The position numbers and the translations under genes were made by a program. Positions 16,215-25,494 of a stretch of DNA of 64,000 nt are shown here, one piece after another; positions within the stretch are counted from its first letter, which is position 1, and the number at the start of each line of letters is the position of its first letter. The DNA is from CAYRVX01 sp964427875 (lineage in GTDB: Bacteria > Planctomycetota > Phycisphaerae > SM23-33), in the NCBI GenBank assembly GCA_964427875.1, contig CAYRVX010000028.1:1-64000 (forward strand), written 5' to 3'. The notes below the pieces were generated by a model that saw only the letters and a list, made by a program, of their open reading frames with translations, did no database searches and had not been told where the DNA came from.

Positions 16215-18278
16215 TCACTTCAGGGCCTTTGCCGCCTCGGCGACAAGGGGGGACTCGGGATACTTCTCGACGAGCTGTCTCAGCGCAGCCTTCGCCTGGT
16301 CGTCCTTGCCCAGCCTGCGATAGGCCTCGGCGGCGAGCAGGAGCAACTGCGCTGCGTAATTGGAGGCCGGGTTGACCTTTACGAGCGTCCTGGCCTCGAG
16401 CGACGCCTCTTTGTATCGCTTCTGCCTGAGCTGCATCCGGACGACCAGCAGCGACCAGTAGCCCTCAAGCTTGTCCAGCGGGATGTCCATCTCCCACTGT
16501 TCCATGAACCCCGCGGCGTCGGCGAACCTGTCCTTGCGCAGGTAGTCCTCCACGTGTCGCGCGTAGTCCCCCTTGGTGATCTCCAGGCGCGCGACGTTGA
16601 CCTTCGGGCCGTAACCGGCCGTCGTGTAGGCCTTCCTGGCTTCCTCGTAGTCCCCACGGACCCGCCAGACGTCGCCGATGCCGATCTTCGCGCGCCGGAT
16701 GGCCGAGCCGGTCGTCAAGGCCCCAAACTGCCGCACCACTCGCTGGAAGATGCTCATCGCGCCCTGTGTGTCGCCCAGGTCTATCAGGCTGACGCGGCCG
16801 GCCCGTTCGGTCATGTCGGCCCGAACGGAGGCATTGCGGGTCATCTCGGCCGCCTTCAGAAAGGTCGCCTGGCGCTGCTTGGGCTCCATGGCCTCGGCGA
16901 TCATCGGCACGACCTCGCTGATCAACGACGGCGGGGCTGCTCCGCGGGCGATGAAGGCCTCTCCGGCTCGCCTGACGGCGTCGCCCGCCCGCGCACGCTC
17001 CAGCAGCAGGATCGCCTGCGCGTTCGCCTCGGCCGTCAGCGCCGCAAAGTCGTACCCGCTGACGATCCGGGCGTGCTGGACGACGCTGTCCAGCCGGTTG
17101 GCCGCCACCTGATCCCACGGGCGGCTGACGAAGATGCGGTTCGTCCGCGTCAGCACGCCGCGATACGTCTTGGCCGACAGGCTCACCGTGTGCTCGCCGG
17201 GCATAAGGTAGACGTGCTCAGCCTTGGGCGAGGCGGCCTTCTGCCCGTCACCGAAGTCCCATTGCAGGTCCACTTTTCGGCCGAGGTTCCCCACGGTCAT
17301 CGCACGAAAGACCCACCGCTGATAGTAGCGGTTCTGAAGAAAGGTCTCGCCGCCGTAGCTGGGGATGAAGTCGACGCCCATGCTCTTGCCGTATTGCTCC
17401 ATTGCCCCCGGGGCCGCCCGGAAGACCGGCGCAAAGGACTTGGCGGGGATCGGCCAGATCCGCTTGTCCCCCGGCGCCTGCCAGGCCGCCACCGCGATCG
17501 GGTCGCCGGTGACATTGACGTGATAGAACGTCAGCTTGTGAAGGCCCTTGTCCAGTCGGACGTTGCCCCGCATGCGAATGTCGCGCTGGGGCAAGTGATG
17601 CCCGCCGTTGGCAACGACGAGCTCATCGTCCACCAACAGGAACGACGCATCCTGGCTGGAGCAAGCGAAGTTGTACTGCCCCGCGGCCGGACACTTCAGG
17701 TAGGCGGTGAAGCGGCTGGCGATATTGCTCCGCGGCCCGAAGGGATTGTGCCCGAGGAACACGTTGCTGCGGAAATCCCGCCCGAGCAGGCGCTTGGCCT
17801 TCGCGAAGACCTTCTGCACCTGCGGGAGGGTCTTGATCCCCCCGCCGGGATGCAGCCACGTCTCCAACAGGACGCCGCGGCGGATCTCCAACGGCTTGGT
17901 GACCGGCGGCGGGTTGCGATTGCCGAAGTACACGTAGAATCTCCTGCCCACGCCCCGGAGGGCGAAGGCGACCCGCACCTGGTCGCCCGGGCCGACCATG
18001 AGCACGCGAGACGGCACCAGCGTCCGCGCCGTGGTCGCCACGCGGATGTCGCCGCCGTCGGGCTTGATAAGCCCGCCCGTGGGCATCGCCACGACGGCGA
18101 TATCGTCGCCGCCCAGGCGCGTCGGCTTGTGGGCCGGAACGTCCACCGCCCGGCGGCACGGCCAGAGATTGTTCCACCACGCCTGCGCGGATGCAGCCGG
18201 CGATACGGCCAGCAGCACACCAGCCGCAAGCAGGCTTGGCAAACAGCGCTTTGCGGACATGGTCTTTGGCAACTTCAT
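16215..18278 (-). CDS. Secreted PA14-like / PKD / TPR protein
   Basis: This 687-residue exported protein has a Sec signal peptide (LPSLLAAGVLLAVSPAASAQA). In order it shows a PA14-like carbohydrate-binding region (around residues 120-300, YNFACSSQDASFLLVDDELV and KGLHKLTFYHVN), a PKD-type domain (DLQWDFGDGQKAASP... YLMPGEHTVSLSAKTY), then helical TPR-like repeats to the C-terminus (YEEARKAYTTAG, RLGKDDQAKAALRQLVEKYP). PA14 and PKD modules bind glycans or other proteins in related bacteria; no catalytic motif was recognised. It is transcribed away from the HAD gene at 18375. A six-codon-shorter start (second methionine) is possible. Confidence 0.75.
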   Translation of the reverse strand: MKLPKTMSAKRCLPSLLAAGVLLAVSPAASAQAWWNNLWPCRRAVDVPAHKPTRLGGDDIAVVAMPTGGLIKPDGGDIRVATTARTLVPSRVLMVGPGDQVRVAFALRGVGRRFYVYFGNRNPPPVTKPLEIRRGVLLETWLHPGGGIKTLPQVQKVFAKAKRLLGRDFRSNVFLGHNPFGPRSNIASRFTAYLKCPAAGQYNFACSSQDASFLLVDDELVVANGGHHLPQRDIRMRGNVRLDKGLHKLTFYHVNVTGDPIAVAAWQAPGDKRIWPIPAKSFAPVFRAAPGAMEQYGKSMGVDFIPSYGGETFLQNRYYQRWVFRAMTVGNLGRKVDLQWDFGDGQKAASPKAEHVYLMPGEHTVSLSAKTYRGVLTRTNRIFVSRPWDQVAANRLDSVVQHARIVSGYDFAALTAEANAQAILLLERARAGDAVRRAGEAFIARGAAPPSLISEVVPMIAEAMEPKQRQATFLKAAEMTRNASVRADMTERAGRVSLIDLGDTQGAMSIFQRVVRQFGALTTGSAIRRAKIGIGDVWRVRGDYEEARKAYTTAGYGPKVNVARLEITKGDYARHVEDYLRKDRFADAAGFMEQWEMDIPLDKLEGYWSLLVVRMQLRQKRYKEASLEARTLVKVNPASNYAAQLLLLAAEAYRRLGKDDQAKAALRQLVEKYPESPLVAEAAKALK

Positions 18279-18374
18279 GATGGACGTGTATCCTATCGTA
18301 TCATAACATGCCGCGTCCGCGTTGGGCTGCTGCTAATGCTGAAACGGCGGACAGATGGGAGAGTTCCGAGGCCG

Positions 18375-18953
18375 ATGAGGCGCTTCGACGGCGTCATCTT
18401 CGACATGGACGGCACGTTGATCGAGCCGCTGCTGGACTTCCAGAAGATCCGGGGCGATCTGGGCGTGCCGGCCGAAGCGGGCATCCTCGAGACGCTCGAT
18501 GCGATGGAGCCGGACCTGGCCCGTCCCCTGCGTGAGCGGCTGATGGCCCACGAGCTGGCCGCCGCGCGAAGGGCGAAGCTCAACCCGGGAGCAGGGGAGA
18601 TCCTCAGCGAGATTCGCCGCGCCGCCCTCAAAACCGCCCTGCTGACGCGCAATGCCGCCGAGGCGATGAAGATCGTCCTGGAGCGGTTCGACCTGAAGTT
18701 CGACCTCACCTGGTCGCGCGAGCACGGGCCGATCAAGCCCGAGCCGGACGGCGTGCTTCGAGCCTGCCGCGAGTTGGGGATCGACCCGGGGCGATGCGCC
18801 TGCGTGGGCGACTTCCGCTACGACCTCGTCGCCGCCAACGCCGCCGGGGCCGTCAGCGTCCTCCTGGCAAGAGGCGATCGGCCGGACTTCGCCCACCTCG
18901 CCGATCACGTGATCTGCGAACTGGCGGAGCTGGCCGACATCCTGGAGCTGTGA
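18375..18953 (+). CDS. HAD-superfamily phosphatase (phosphoglycolate phosphatase-like)
   Basis: This is a small cytoplasmic hydrolase with all four HAD motifs: DMDGT (D10 nucleophile, D12 acid/base), LLTRN, the lysine of KPEPDG, and GDFRYD. A short helical cap domain fits between motifs I and II. The ATG at 18375 places motif I at the usual distance from the N-terminus; the frame is open far upstream but shows no protein-like sequence there. The stop touches the start of the permease gene (TGAATG), so they are probably co-transcribed. The substrate is unknown. Confidence 0.88.
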   Translation: MRRFDGVIFDMDGTLIEPLLDFQKIRGDLGVPAEAGILETLDAMEPDLARPLRERLMAHELAAARRAKLNPGAGEILSEIRRAALKTALLTRNAAEAMKIVLERFDLKFDLTWSREHGPIKPEPDGVLRACRELGIDPGRCACVGDFRYDLVAANAAGAVSVLLARGDRPDFAHLADHVICELAELADILEL

Positions 18954-20180
18954 ATGGCCTATCTCCCCCTCGCCAACCTGCTGCACCACAAGCTCCGAAG
19001 CGCCCTGAGCGCACTGGGCATCGGCATCGGGATCTGCATGCTGATCACGCTCAGCGGGCTGGCCCGCGGGAGCCTCTTCGAGATCGCCGAGCGGCTGGAA
19101 TCAGTGGACGCCGACCTGATCGTCTCGCCCCGCGGCTGGGCAGAGAACACCGCCGACAAGTCCGGCAGCGCCCTGTCCGACAAGTACGCCCGGAAGATCC
19201 TCGAAACTCGCGGCGACCTCGTCGCCGAGGCGGTGTGCGTGTTCCTCTGGCCGATGAAGCTCGCCGGGCAGGACCACCGCGCCGCCGGCGTCGATCCGGG
19301 CCAGTGGCACGTGCTGACGGGCGGCAGGAAGCTCGCAGAAGGCCGGCTGTTCGATCCGAACGGCCGCTTCGCGCGGTGGCTGGAAGATCAGCTCCTGGCC
19401 CCCGCCGAGGCCAATGAGGACGAGGAAGAGATTCTCGACATCGCCCCCGAGCAGTTGGCCCATCCGGATCACAACGGCCTGGAGCTGGTAATAGACTCGC
19501 GCCTGGCGAAGGCCGGCGGCTACCGCGTCGGCCAGACGGTGCGCTCGGCCGGGCACGACTGGAGGATCGTCGGCATCGTCCCGGCCGGGGTGATGACGCG
19601 GGTGTTTCTGCCGAGGCGGACTGCCCAGTTCCTCTTCGGCAGCGGCGACATCACCAGGAGCACGATGATCTTCCTGAAGCTGCGGCGCGGCGTCGATATC
19701 GGCCCGGCCGCCCGGGCGATCGGCAGGAGCATACGCCACGACGTCATCCCGCTGACGCGCTATCGCGGCATGCTGGTCGAGAAGTTCGGCATCCTCTTCG
19801 TCTACGTGGACATGGTAAACGCCATCGCGCTGGCGATCTCGTTTTTGTTCATCATGATCACGCTGTATACGATGGTCCTCCAGCGGACTCGGGAGATCGC
19901 GATCCTCAAGAGCTGCGGGGCCGGCGACTGGTTCATCCTCCGCCAGGTGCTGGCCGAGTCGCTCATCCTGACAGGCGTCGGGACGTGCGCCGGCATCGCC
20001 TTGAGCTTCGCGGCGGGCTGGGCCATCGAGACGTACAGGCCGCTGCTGACAGTGACGATAACGTGGCACTGGATCGCCGTCGCCGTGATCGCCGCGGCGG
20101 CGGGGTCGCTGGTCAGCGGCCTGTACCCCGCCTGGCGCGCCACGCGGGTGGACGTGCTGGAGGCGCTGACACTGGAGTGA
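18954..20180 (+). CDS. LolC/MacB-like ABC transporter permease (FtsX fold)
   Basis: This inner-membrane permease of the MacB/LolCE superfamily is mechanochemical rather than a pore. It has one N-terminal helix (HHKLRSALSALGIGIGICML), a large periplasmic domain (about residues 45-275) and three C-terminal helices with the FtsX phrase LYTMVLQRTREIAILKSCGA and a final PAWRATRVDVLEAL. Length is 408 residues. The ATP-binding partner follows after about 20 bases, and a LolA-like periplasmic protein lies further down the same strand. Only one permease gene is present, so a homodimer is likely. Confidence 0.9.
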   Translation: MAYLPLANLLHHKLRSALSALGIGIGICMLITLSGLARGSLFEIAERLESVDADLIVSPRGWAENTADKSGSALSDKYARKILETRGDLVAEAVCVFLWPMKLAGQDHRAAGVDPGQWHVLTGGRKLAEGRLFDPNGRFARWLEDQLLAPAEANEDEEEILDIAPEQLAHPDHNGLELVIDSRLAKAGGYRVGQTVRSAGHDWRIVGIVPAGVMTRVFLPRRTAQFLFGSGDITRSTMIFLKLRRGVDIGPAARAIGRSIRHDVIPLTRYRGMLVEKFGILFVYVDMVNAIALAISFLFIMITLYTMVLQRTREIAILKSCGAGDWFILRQVLAESLILTGVGTCAGIALSFAAGWAIETYRPLLTVTITWHWIAVAVIAAAAGSLVSGLYPAWRATRVDVLEALTLE

Positions 20181-20201
20181 GACCGTCCGACATTGCCTGA
20201 C

Positions 20202-20882
20202 ATGGTCGACGATGAGAACATCCTGACCGCGACCGAACTGCACAAGAGCCTCGGCAGGGGGCGGGCTCGGGTGCACGTGCTTCGAGGGCTGGACCTCGCC
20301 ATCCGGCACCGGGAGTTCCTTGCCGTCATGGGGCCCAGCGGGTGCGGCAAGAGCACCCTGCTGCACGTGCTCGGGCTGATGACCCCGCCCGACGCCGGCC
20401 GGATCGCCCTGAACGGCCGGTGCGTGGGAACGTCACCGTCGCTGCTGAACGCCCTGCGGAGGGAGCACGTCGGCTTGGTCTTCCAGCGCTTCAATCTCCT
20501 GGGCGAGCTTACCGCGGCGGACAACGTGGCGATCTCCCTTCGCGTTCGCGGCCTGCGGGGCGACGAGCACTCGGCGGAGCTGTTCGAGACGCTCGGCGTG
20601 AGCCACGTCGCCGGGCGCAAGCCCTCGCAGATGTCGATAGGCGAGCAGCAGCGGGTGGCGGTCGTGCGGGCGCTGGCCCATCGCCCGGCGCTGCTCCTGG
20701 CCGACGAGCCCACGGGCAATCTCGATTCGGCCAACAGCGAGACGCTCCTGGAGCATTTCCGCCGGATCAATCGACAGGACGGCCAGACCATCGTTATGAT
20801 AACCCACTCGGCCGAGGCGGCCGGATACGCCGACCGCGTCGTCCACATGAGAGATGGCAGGATCGTTGACGAGCCCGGCTGA
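20202..20882 (+). CDS. LolD/MacB-like ABC transporter ATPase
   Basis: This cytoplasmic ATPase powers the preceding permease. Walker A GPSGCGKST, Q-loop VFQRFNLL, Walker B LLLADEPTGNLD and the switch histidine in MITHS are all present. The signature helix reads MSIGEQQR where the family usually has LSGGQQQR; the change of the two central residues is unusual but leaves the glutamine. The ATG at 20202 is preferred; a TTG nine bases upstream is possible. The next gene starts inside its end. Confidence 0.92.
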   Translation: MVDDENILTATELHKSLGRGRARVHVLRGLDLAIRHREFLAVMGPSGCGKSTLLHVLGLMTPPDAGRIALNGRCVGTSPSLLNALRREHVGLVFQRFNLLGELTAADNVAISLRVRGLRGDEHSAELFETLGVSHVAGRKPSQMSIGEQQRVAVVRALAHRPALLLADEPTGNLDSANSETLLEHFRRINRQDGQTIVMITHSAEAAGYADRVVHMRDGRIVDEPG

Positions 20883-21660
20883 GAGCATCCCGACCGGCGC
20901 CGCCCGATCGGAGGCCCGCGCCGACGGCGTCTCCGTGGGCCGGTGGTTCGCCTTCTACGGCCTGTGCCTCCTGGTCGCCGGCGCTGCCCTGGTGGTCCTG
21001 CTGTCGCGGGAGCAGTGGTCGTGGGCGGAGTGGCTGGATCGGCCGGGGCAGCTCCTGGCGACGGTCAGCCCGGCCGCGAAGCTCCTGGCCTTCGGGATCT
21101 ATATCTCCCTGTGCTGCACGTTCCTTCCGCTGCCGGCGAACTGGATGGTGGCGGCCGTCGCGATGCGGCAGACCGCCGTGGCGCCGAGCCTCTGGGCCAC
21201 GACCGCCCTCGTCGCGGCCGTCGGCGCGCTGGCCTCGACCCTCGCCAACCTGAACGACTACCACCTCTTCACGTGGATGCTCCGCCACCGTTGGATCGGC
21301 AAGGTCCGCGACACGCGGATGTACCGCCTCTCGGCGAGGTGGTTCGCCCGCTCGCCGTTCTTCCTCCTGGTGATCTTCAACATCATCCCCATCCCCGTGG
21401 ACGTGATCCGCATGCTCGCGACGACGTATCGCTACCCCCGCCTGCCGTTCGCGGGGGCCAACTTCGCCGGACGCCTCCTGCGATACGGCGTCATTGCCTG
21501 GGTGACCTACTGGCTCGGCGGCGAAGGCAAGTGGGCCGTCCTTGCGCTGCTGGGGCTGGCCGTCGTGCTCGCGGCCGGCAAGGTCCTGCCCGCGGCGATT
21601 CGAAGGAACCGTCGGAAGGCGCCCAACGCCGGCGCGAGTGAGCTGTCTACCGTGAAGTAG
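20854..21660 (+). CDS. VTT-domain (DedA/TVP38-like) membrane protein
   Basis: This multi-helix inner-membrane protein resembles the SNARE-associated/VTT family. The signs are five or more hydrophobic segments, the re-entrant-loop-like phrase FLPLPANWMVAAVAM and the paired phrase FNIIPIPVDVIRMLA. VTT proteins scramble or transport lipids in other organisms. The start at 20854 overlaps the ATPase gene by 29 bases; a later start is possible because the first 30 residues are unstructured. Its place between a Lol-like ABC pair and a LolA-like protein suggests work in envelope lipid or lipoprotein handling, by context only. Confidence 0.7.
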   Translation: MAGSLTSPAESIPTGAARSEARADGVSVGRWFAFYGLCLLVAGAALVVLLSREQWSWAEWLDRPGQLLATVSPAAKLLAFGIYISLCCTFLPLPANWMVAAVAMRQTAVAPSLWATTALVAAVGALASTLANLNDYHLFTWMLRHRWIGKVRDTRMYRLSARWFARSPFFLLVIFNIIPIPVDVIRMLATTYRYPRLPFAGANFAGRLLRYGVIAWVTYWLGGEGKWAVLALLGLAVVLAAGKVLPAAIRRNRRKAPNAGASELSTVK

Positions 21661-21688
21661 TGCTGTCGTTCCCCTTGGAGCAGAGAAC

Positions 21689-22495
21689 ATGGCTGGCAAG
21701 ATCGCGGCAGGGATACTGGTGGCGTTCCTTGTGCCGGTGTCTGGCGGCCTCGCGCTGGCCACGCCGGCCGGGGGCCCCACCTCCGCCCCGGCCGTCGGCC
21801 CGGCCGAGATGAAGATCCTCAAGGGCCTCGAAGCCGCCGGCGAGAAGCACAAGACCATCCGGGCGGACATCGACTATCACGTAGTCAATCGCGAGCTCGG
21901 CGACAGCGAGACACGCACCGGCTGGGTCGCCTACAGCAAGGGCGACGCCGAAACGGCGACGAAGTTCCGCGTCACGTTCGAAACGCTCAAGCTGGGCAGC
22001 GGCAAGAAGACCCGCGAGCAGGTTGACTACGGCTTCGACGGCCAGTGGCTCACCGTCGCCAAGCACAAGATCAAGAACATGACGCTCTACCAGCTCGCCG
22101 CCAAGGGCCAGCGAATCGAGCCCCTGCGAATAGGCAAAGGGCCCTTCCCCCTGCCCTTCGGCCAGAAGGCCGACGACGTGGCGAAGCACTTCGAGGTCAG
22201 AACACGCTCCCCGCGGCCGAACGACCCGAAAAACACCATGTACCTCCGCCTGACGACCCGACCGGAGTTCGCCAGGAAAATGTCCGTCCAGCGTCTGGAT
22301 CTGTGGATCGACCGCGCGACCCACCTGCCGGTGAAGATCCGCAGCCGCGACAAGAACAAGAACGACACCACCGTTACGTTCGAGAAGATCCGGACGAATC
22401 AGGACGTTGCGGCCAGCGTATTCCACGTCCCCCGCAAGCTCGGATGGGAAGTCGTCCGCCGCCCGCTGAAGGGCGCGAAAAACATCGGCCCGTGA
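21689..22495 (+). CDS. LolA-like outer-membrane lipoprotein-sorting protein
   Basis: This exported protein has a signal peptide (AAGILVAFLVPVSGGLALA) followed by a beta-rich domain of about 240 residues. The fold pattern resembles the LolA/LolB-like half-barrel: repeated strands such as KFRVTFETLKL, QVDYGFDGQWLTV, QRLDLWIDRATHLPVKIRSRDKN and VTFEKIRTNQD, ending in a hydrophobic FHVPRKLGW. LolA relatives carry lipids or lipoproteins across the periplasm. It is the last plus-strand gene of the cluster with the ABC pair. Confidence 0.7.
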   Translation: MAGKIAAGILVAFLVPVSGGLALATPAGGPTSAPAVGPAEMKILKGLEAAGEKHKTIRADIDYHVVNRELGDSETRTGWVAYSKGDAETATKFRVTFETLKLGSGKKTREQVDYGFDGQWLTVAKHKIKNMTLYQLAAKGQRIEPLRIGKGPFPLPFGQKADDVAKHFEVRTRSPRPNDPKNTMYLRLTTRPEFARKMSVQRLDLWIDRATHLPVKIRSRDKNKNDTTVTFEKIRTNQDVAASVFHVPRKLGWEVVRRPLKGAKNIGP

Positions 22496-22509
22496 TGGCG
22501 ACGTTTAGC

Positions 22510-22539
22510 GGCGGCCGGCCGGCGGCCGGCACGGCCGCC
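22510..22539. terminator. GC-rich hairpin between convergent genes
   Basis: GGCGGCCG (22510-22517) and CGGCCGCC (22532-22539) pair perfectly between the stop codons of the LolA-like gene and the CRTAC1 gene. No T-run follows, so termination is only suggested by position. Confidence 0.35.
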
Positions 22540-22563
22540 AGTAGCGACGCTCGCCTCGCCGTC

Positions 22564-24147
22564 TCAGGGCTGTGTCAACACCAATGTCTGGTCCGCCCGC
22601 ACACCGGTCCTGCGGAGGACGCCCTTGCCGTGCGGCAGCGTGACCTCCACGTCGCAGGCTGATACGCTCCCCAGGCCGAAGTGGGCGACGGCCTCCTGGC
22701 CCGTGCAGAAGCCATGGCTGATGTGGATCTCCTGGTAGCCGAGAAGCGCGTCGGCCCGGCCGACCTTGCCCGCGGCGTACACCCTCACCTTGGCGCCGAT
22801 CCCCATGCGATTGACCGTCTTGCCCACGACCCGCACCCGGAGCCAGTGCCCGGCGGCGCCGCGGTTGAGGAACAGCTTCGTGGGCAGCTCCGGGAGCCAA
22901 CTGGCCAGCAGCACGTCCATCCGCCCGTCGCGGTCGTAGTCGGCCGCGGGCCCGACCGGGAAGTAGGCCGTCGCCCTGGCGAGCGGCGGCACGTGGAAAC
23001 GGAGCTTCCCGCCGCGTGCGGTCACGTTGCGGCAGATGAAAGGCTGGTCCCTGCCGCCGGAGCGGTATGTGGCGGCGACGGCGATGTCCGGCCAGCCGTC
23101 GTTGTCGAAGTCCGCGACCTCAACGTGAGCGTGCTTGAGGCGCATTCGCTCGGGCGTCCACGACGGGAAGAGGTATTTCAGCCCGGCGGCCTTCGTGACC
23201 TCTCGAAATGCAACGTCGCCGCCGCGCCGCCCGGCGTTGACGAACAGGTGCTGGCGAGCAGGCTGGTTGTGATCGACGACGACGACGTCCAAACGGCCGT
23301 CGCGGTCCACGTCGGCAAACGCCGCGCCGCAGGGCGAGTCCTCCCGGCCCAGCGGGGCATACTGAAGCGATTGGGAGGCCGCGGATTCGCGGTACGTGCC
23401 GTCGCCTTTCGACAGGAACAGCCTGTTGGCCTGGGAGGCGAAGATATCCGGCCAGCCGTCGCCGTTCAGGTCGGGGGTGATGACGCCCAGGGCGGGCAGC
23501 ACGTCGGGCAGCCCGGCTTTGGCGGTGGCGTCCTCGAAGGCGAGCTTGCCCTTGTTGCGGAACAGGCGCGTGTGGCCGCCGGTCCAGCGGTCGCCGGTCA
23601 CGAGCAGGTCGAGCAGCCCGTCGCCGTCGAAGTCCAGCACGCCGACGCTCCTGCCGCCCATGACGATGCAGGCGGCGTTGCCCCCGGAGACGTCGCGGAA
23701 GCGGCCCCGGACGTTCTCGAAGAGCTTGTTGGCCACCCGCAGGCCCCTTCGCTTGGAGTTGATCGAGACGAACAGGTCCAGGTCGCCGTCGTTGTCGAGG
23801 TCCACGAAGACCGCGCCGCTGGTGCGGGCCCGGACGGCCAGCGCGTCCTGTTGCGAAGGTCGAAACACGCCGCCGTCGTTGATCAGCAGCACGCTGGGCA
23901 CTGGGCCCGCCGCCGGCTTGTACCGCTCCGCCGGCCGATCGCAATAGGTGCCCACGTACAGGTCGAGGTCGCCGTCGCCGTCGATGTCGCCGCAGGCCGC
24001 GGCGTGGGCCATGATGCCCGCCAGCGGCTTCGAAAGGCCCGCTGCGGCGGCCGCGTCCTCGAACGCAAACGGCCCTTCCGCCGCAGGGGCGGCGGCCGCG
24101 CAGGCGAGGGCGGCCGGAACGGCGAGAACGCCGAGCAGCATCTCCAT
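22564..24147 (-). CDS. Secreted CRTAC1-type FG-GAP/VCBS repeat protein with ASPIC/UnbV C-terminus
   Basis: This 527-residue protein has a signal peptide (MLLGVLAVPAALACAAAAPAAE). It carries at least six FG-GAP/VCBS beta-propeller blades, recognisable by calcium-binding D-x-D/N-x-D-G loops: DIDGDGDLDLYVG, DLDNDGDLDLFVS, DFDGDGLLDLLVT, DLNGDGWPDIF, DVDRDGRLDVVV and DFDNDGWPDIAV. The C-terminal 90 residues match the ASPIC/UnbV module (HWLRVRVVGKTVNRMGIGAKV, then YQEIHISHGFCTGQ). Such proteins are abundant at the planctomycete cell surface and bind calcium; their ligands are unknown. It is the last gene of a minus-strand run. Confidence 0.9.
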   Translation of the reverse strand: MEMLLGVLAVPAALACAAAAPAAEGPFAFEDAAAAAGLSKPLAGIMAHAAACGDIDGDGDLDLYVGTYCDRPAERYKPAAGPVPSVLLINDGGVFRPSQQDALAVRARTSGAVFVDLDNDGDLDLFVSINSKRRGLRVANKLFENVRGRFRDVSGGNAACIVMGGRSVGVLDFDGDGLLDLLVTGDRWTGGHTRLFRNKGKLAFEDATAKAGLPDVLPALGVITPDLNGDGWPDIFASQANRLFLSKGDGTYRESAASQSLQYAPLGREDSPCGAAFADVDRDGRLDVVVVDHNQPARQHLFVNAGRRGGDVAFREVTKAAGLKYLFPSWTPERMRLKHAHVEVADFDNDGWPDIAVAATYRSGGRDQPFICRNVTARGGKLRFHVPPLARATAYFPVGPAADYDRDGRMDVLLASWLPELPTKLFLNRGAAGHWLRVRVVGKTVNRMGIGAKVRVYAAGKVGRADALLGYQEIHISHGFCTGQEAVAHFGLGSVSACDVEVTLPHGKGVLRRTGVRADQTLVLTQP

Positions 24148-24156
24148 CTTTCTCCG

Positions 24157-25485
24157 CTAGGGGCTTCGCTCCGATTCGGGGATGTGGACAACCGTCAGGG
24201 CGCAGGCGTCCCACGAGGGCCTGCGCTTCCACGTGGCGGCGCAACAGCCCTGCCACGTGATGTAGAGCTTATCGCCCGCCGGCGAGACGGCCGTGCTGAA
24301 CGTGCCGATCGGCGTGTAGCCGTACTTTTCCTTCAGAAACGGATGCAAGAAGGCGAGGACCTTCTTCTTGCGAGTCTTGACGTCGAACTGCACGACGGCT
24401 GCGCCGTCGCTGTGGCTGCCGCCGTGGGCGCCCGGGACGTAGTAGAGGTACCTGCCCGTCGGGTCGGCGTCGATGGTGGTGATGTACGCCTGACTGCCCA
24501 CGGCGGCCGGGCCGAGCTTCTGGACCTTCTCCGTCCGCGTGTCGAAGCGGTAGATCGCCGCCTCGCCCCTGGTCGACACGGTGTAGACGTGTCCCTGCGG
24601 CGTCTCCTGCGTGGCGGCCCGCAGGCCGATCTCCGCGCTAAGCTCGACGGGCGCACCGCCCTTGGCGGGATCGTAGCGATAGAGCCTGCCGGCAAGGTCG
24701 GGAGTGAAGTAGACCCGCCCGGTGGACCTCGCGAAAATCATGTACCGCCCGGGCCCGCCGTGGCCGCGGTAGAGCAACTTCCGGGCCTTAGTGTCGTAGG
24801 CGAAGAACGTGTGCCGCTTGTCGCGGGTGTCCCCGGGCTGCGTGCTGCCGTAGAAGATCAAGCGCTTCGGGTCCAGCACGCTGCACGGGATGCACTGCTT
24901 GCCCACCGGGCCGTGCGAGACGATCTCCGTCTTCCCGCTGGGCGGGTGGTGCCGGATGATCCAGTCGCCCTTGTAGTGGTACTCATCCGTGGTCACCCGC
25001 GTGGAGCCGCGATGCGTGGCGAAGTACAGCCAGCCGTCGTCGCCCATGTCGATGCGGCTGTGGATCTTGCCCGGCGTGTAGTGGCCCTCGGGCATCTGGA
25101 GGACCTTGCGGAGGTCCACCAGCCGGCGGAGCTTCTTCGTGGCCGCGTCGTACTCGTAGACGAACGCGTTGCCCGCCGGGCCGATGTGGTCGCCGATGGC
25201 CGAGTAGTACTTCTCGCCGACGGCACAGCCGTCGCCCCAGTTCGACCACGGCTTGCCCCTGTACGTCTGGGCGGGGTAGTACAGGAAATCGACCGTCGGG
25301 GCCGCCTTGGCGACGGCGACGGGCTTCATCGACTCCGGCGGCCTCAGAAAGGCCTCCGTCGTGTCCGTGGCGACCTGCCTGCCACCCGGCAGCCGCGGGG
25401 GGTACTTCATCTGCCCGAGCGCCGCCGGCAGAGGGGCCAGCACGATGCACAGCAGGGCGAGACCGGTCTTCCTTGGGCGCGTCAT
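24157..25485 (-). CDS. Secreted beta-propeller protein of unknown function
   Basis: The signal peptide (LALLCIVLAPLPAALG) is followed by about 400 residues of repeated blade-like sequence: WLYFATHRGSTR, RLIFYGSTQPGD, RVYFTPDLAGRLYRYDP, HVYTVSTRGEAAIYRFD and RYLYYVPGAHGGS. No catalytic residues were recognised and the protein family is not one I can name with certainty. It lies nine bases after the Gfo/Idh oxidoreductase and nine bases before the CRTAC1 gene, so it is almost certainly in their operon. Confidence 0.75.
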   Translation of the reverse strand: MTRPRKTGLALLCIVLAPLPAALGQMKYPPRLPGGRQVATDTTEAFLRPPESMKPVAVAKAAPTVDFLYYPAQTYRGKPWSNWGDGCAVGEKYYSAIGDHIGPAGNAFVYEYDAATKKLRRLVDLRKVLQMPEGHYTPGKIHSRIDMGDDGWLYFATHRGSTRVTTDEYHYKGDWIIRHHPPSGKTEIVSHGPVGKQCIPCSVLDPKRLIFYGSTQPGDTRDKRHTFFAYDTKARKLLYRGHGGPGRYMIFARSTGRVYFTPDLAGRLYRYDPAKGGAPVELSAEIGLRAATQETPQGHVYTVSTRGEAAIYRFDTRTEKVQKLGPAAVGSQAYITTIDADPTGRYLYYVPGAHGGSHSDGAAVVQFDVKTRKKKVLAFLHPFLKEKYGYTPIGTFSTAVSPAGDKLYITWQGCCAATWKRRPSWDACALTVVHIPESERSP

Positions 25486-25494
25486 TTACGGCCC

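Noticed and set aside
15174..18374. Very long plus-strand open frame continuing into the HAD gene
   Set aside because: Only the part from 18375 is protein-like. The upstream part is arginine/proline/glycine-rich and lies antisense to the Sua5-phosphatase and PA14 genes, as expected in high-GC DNA.
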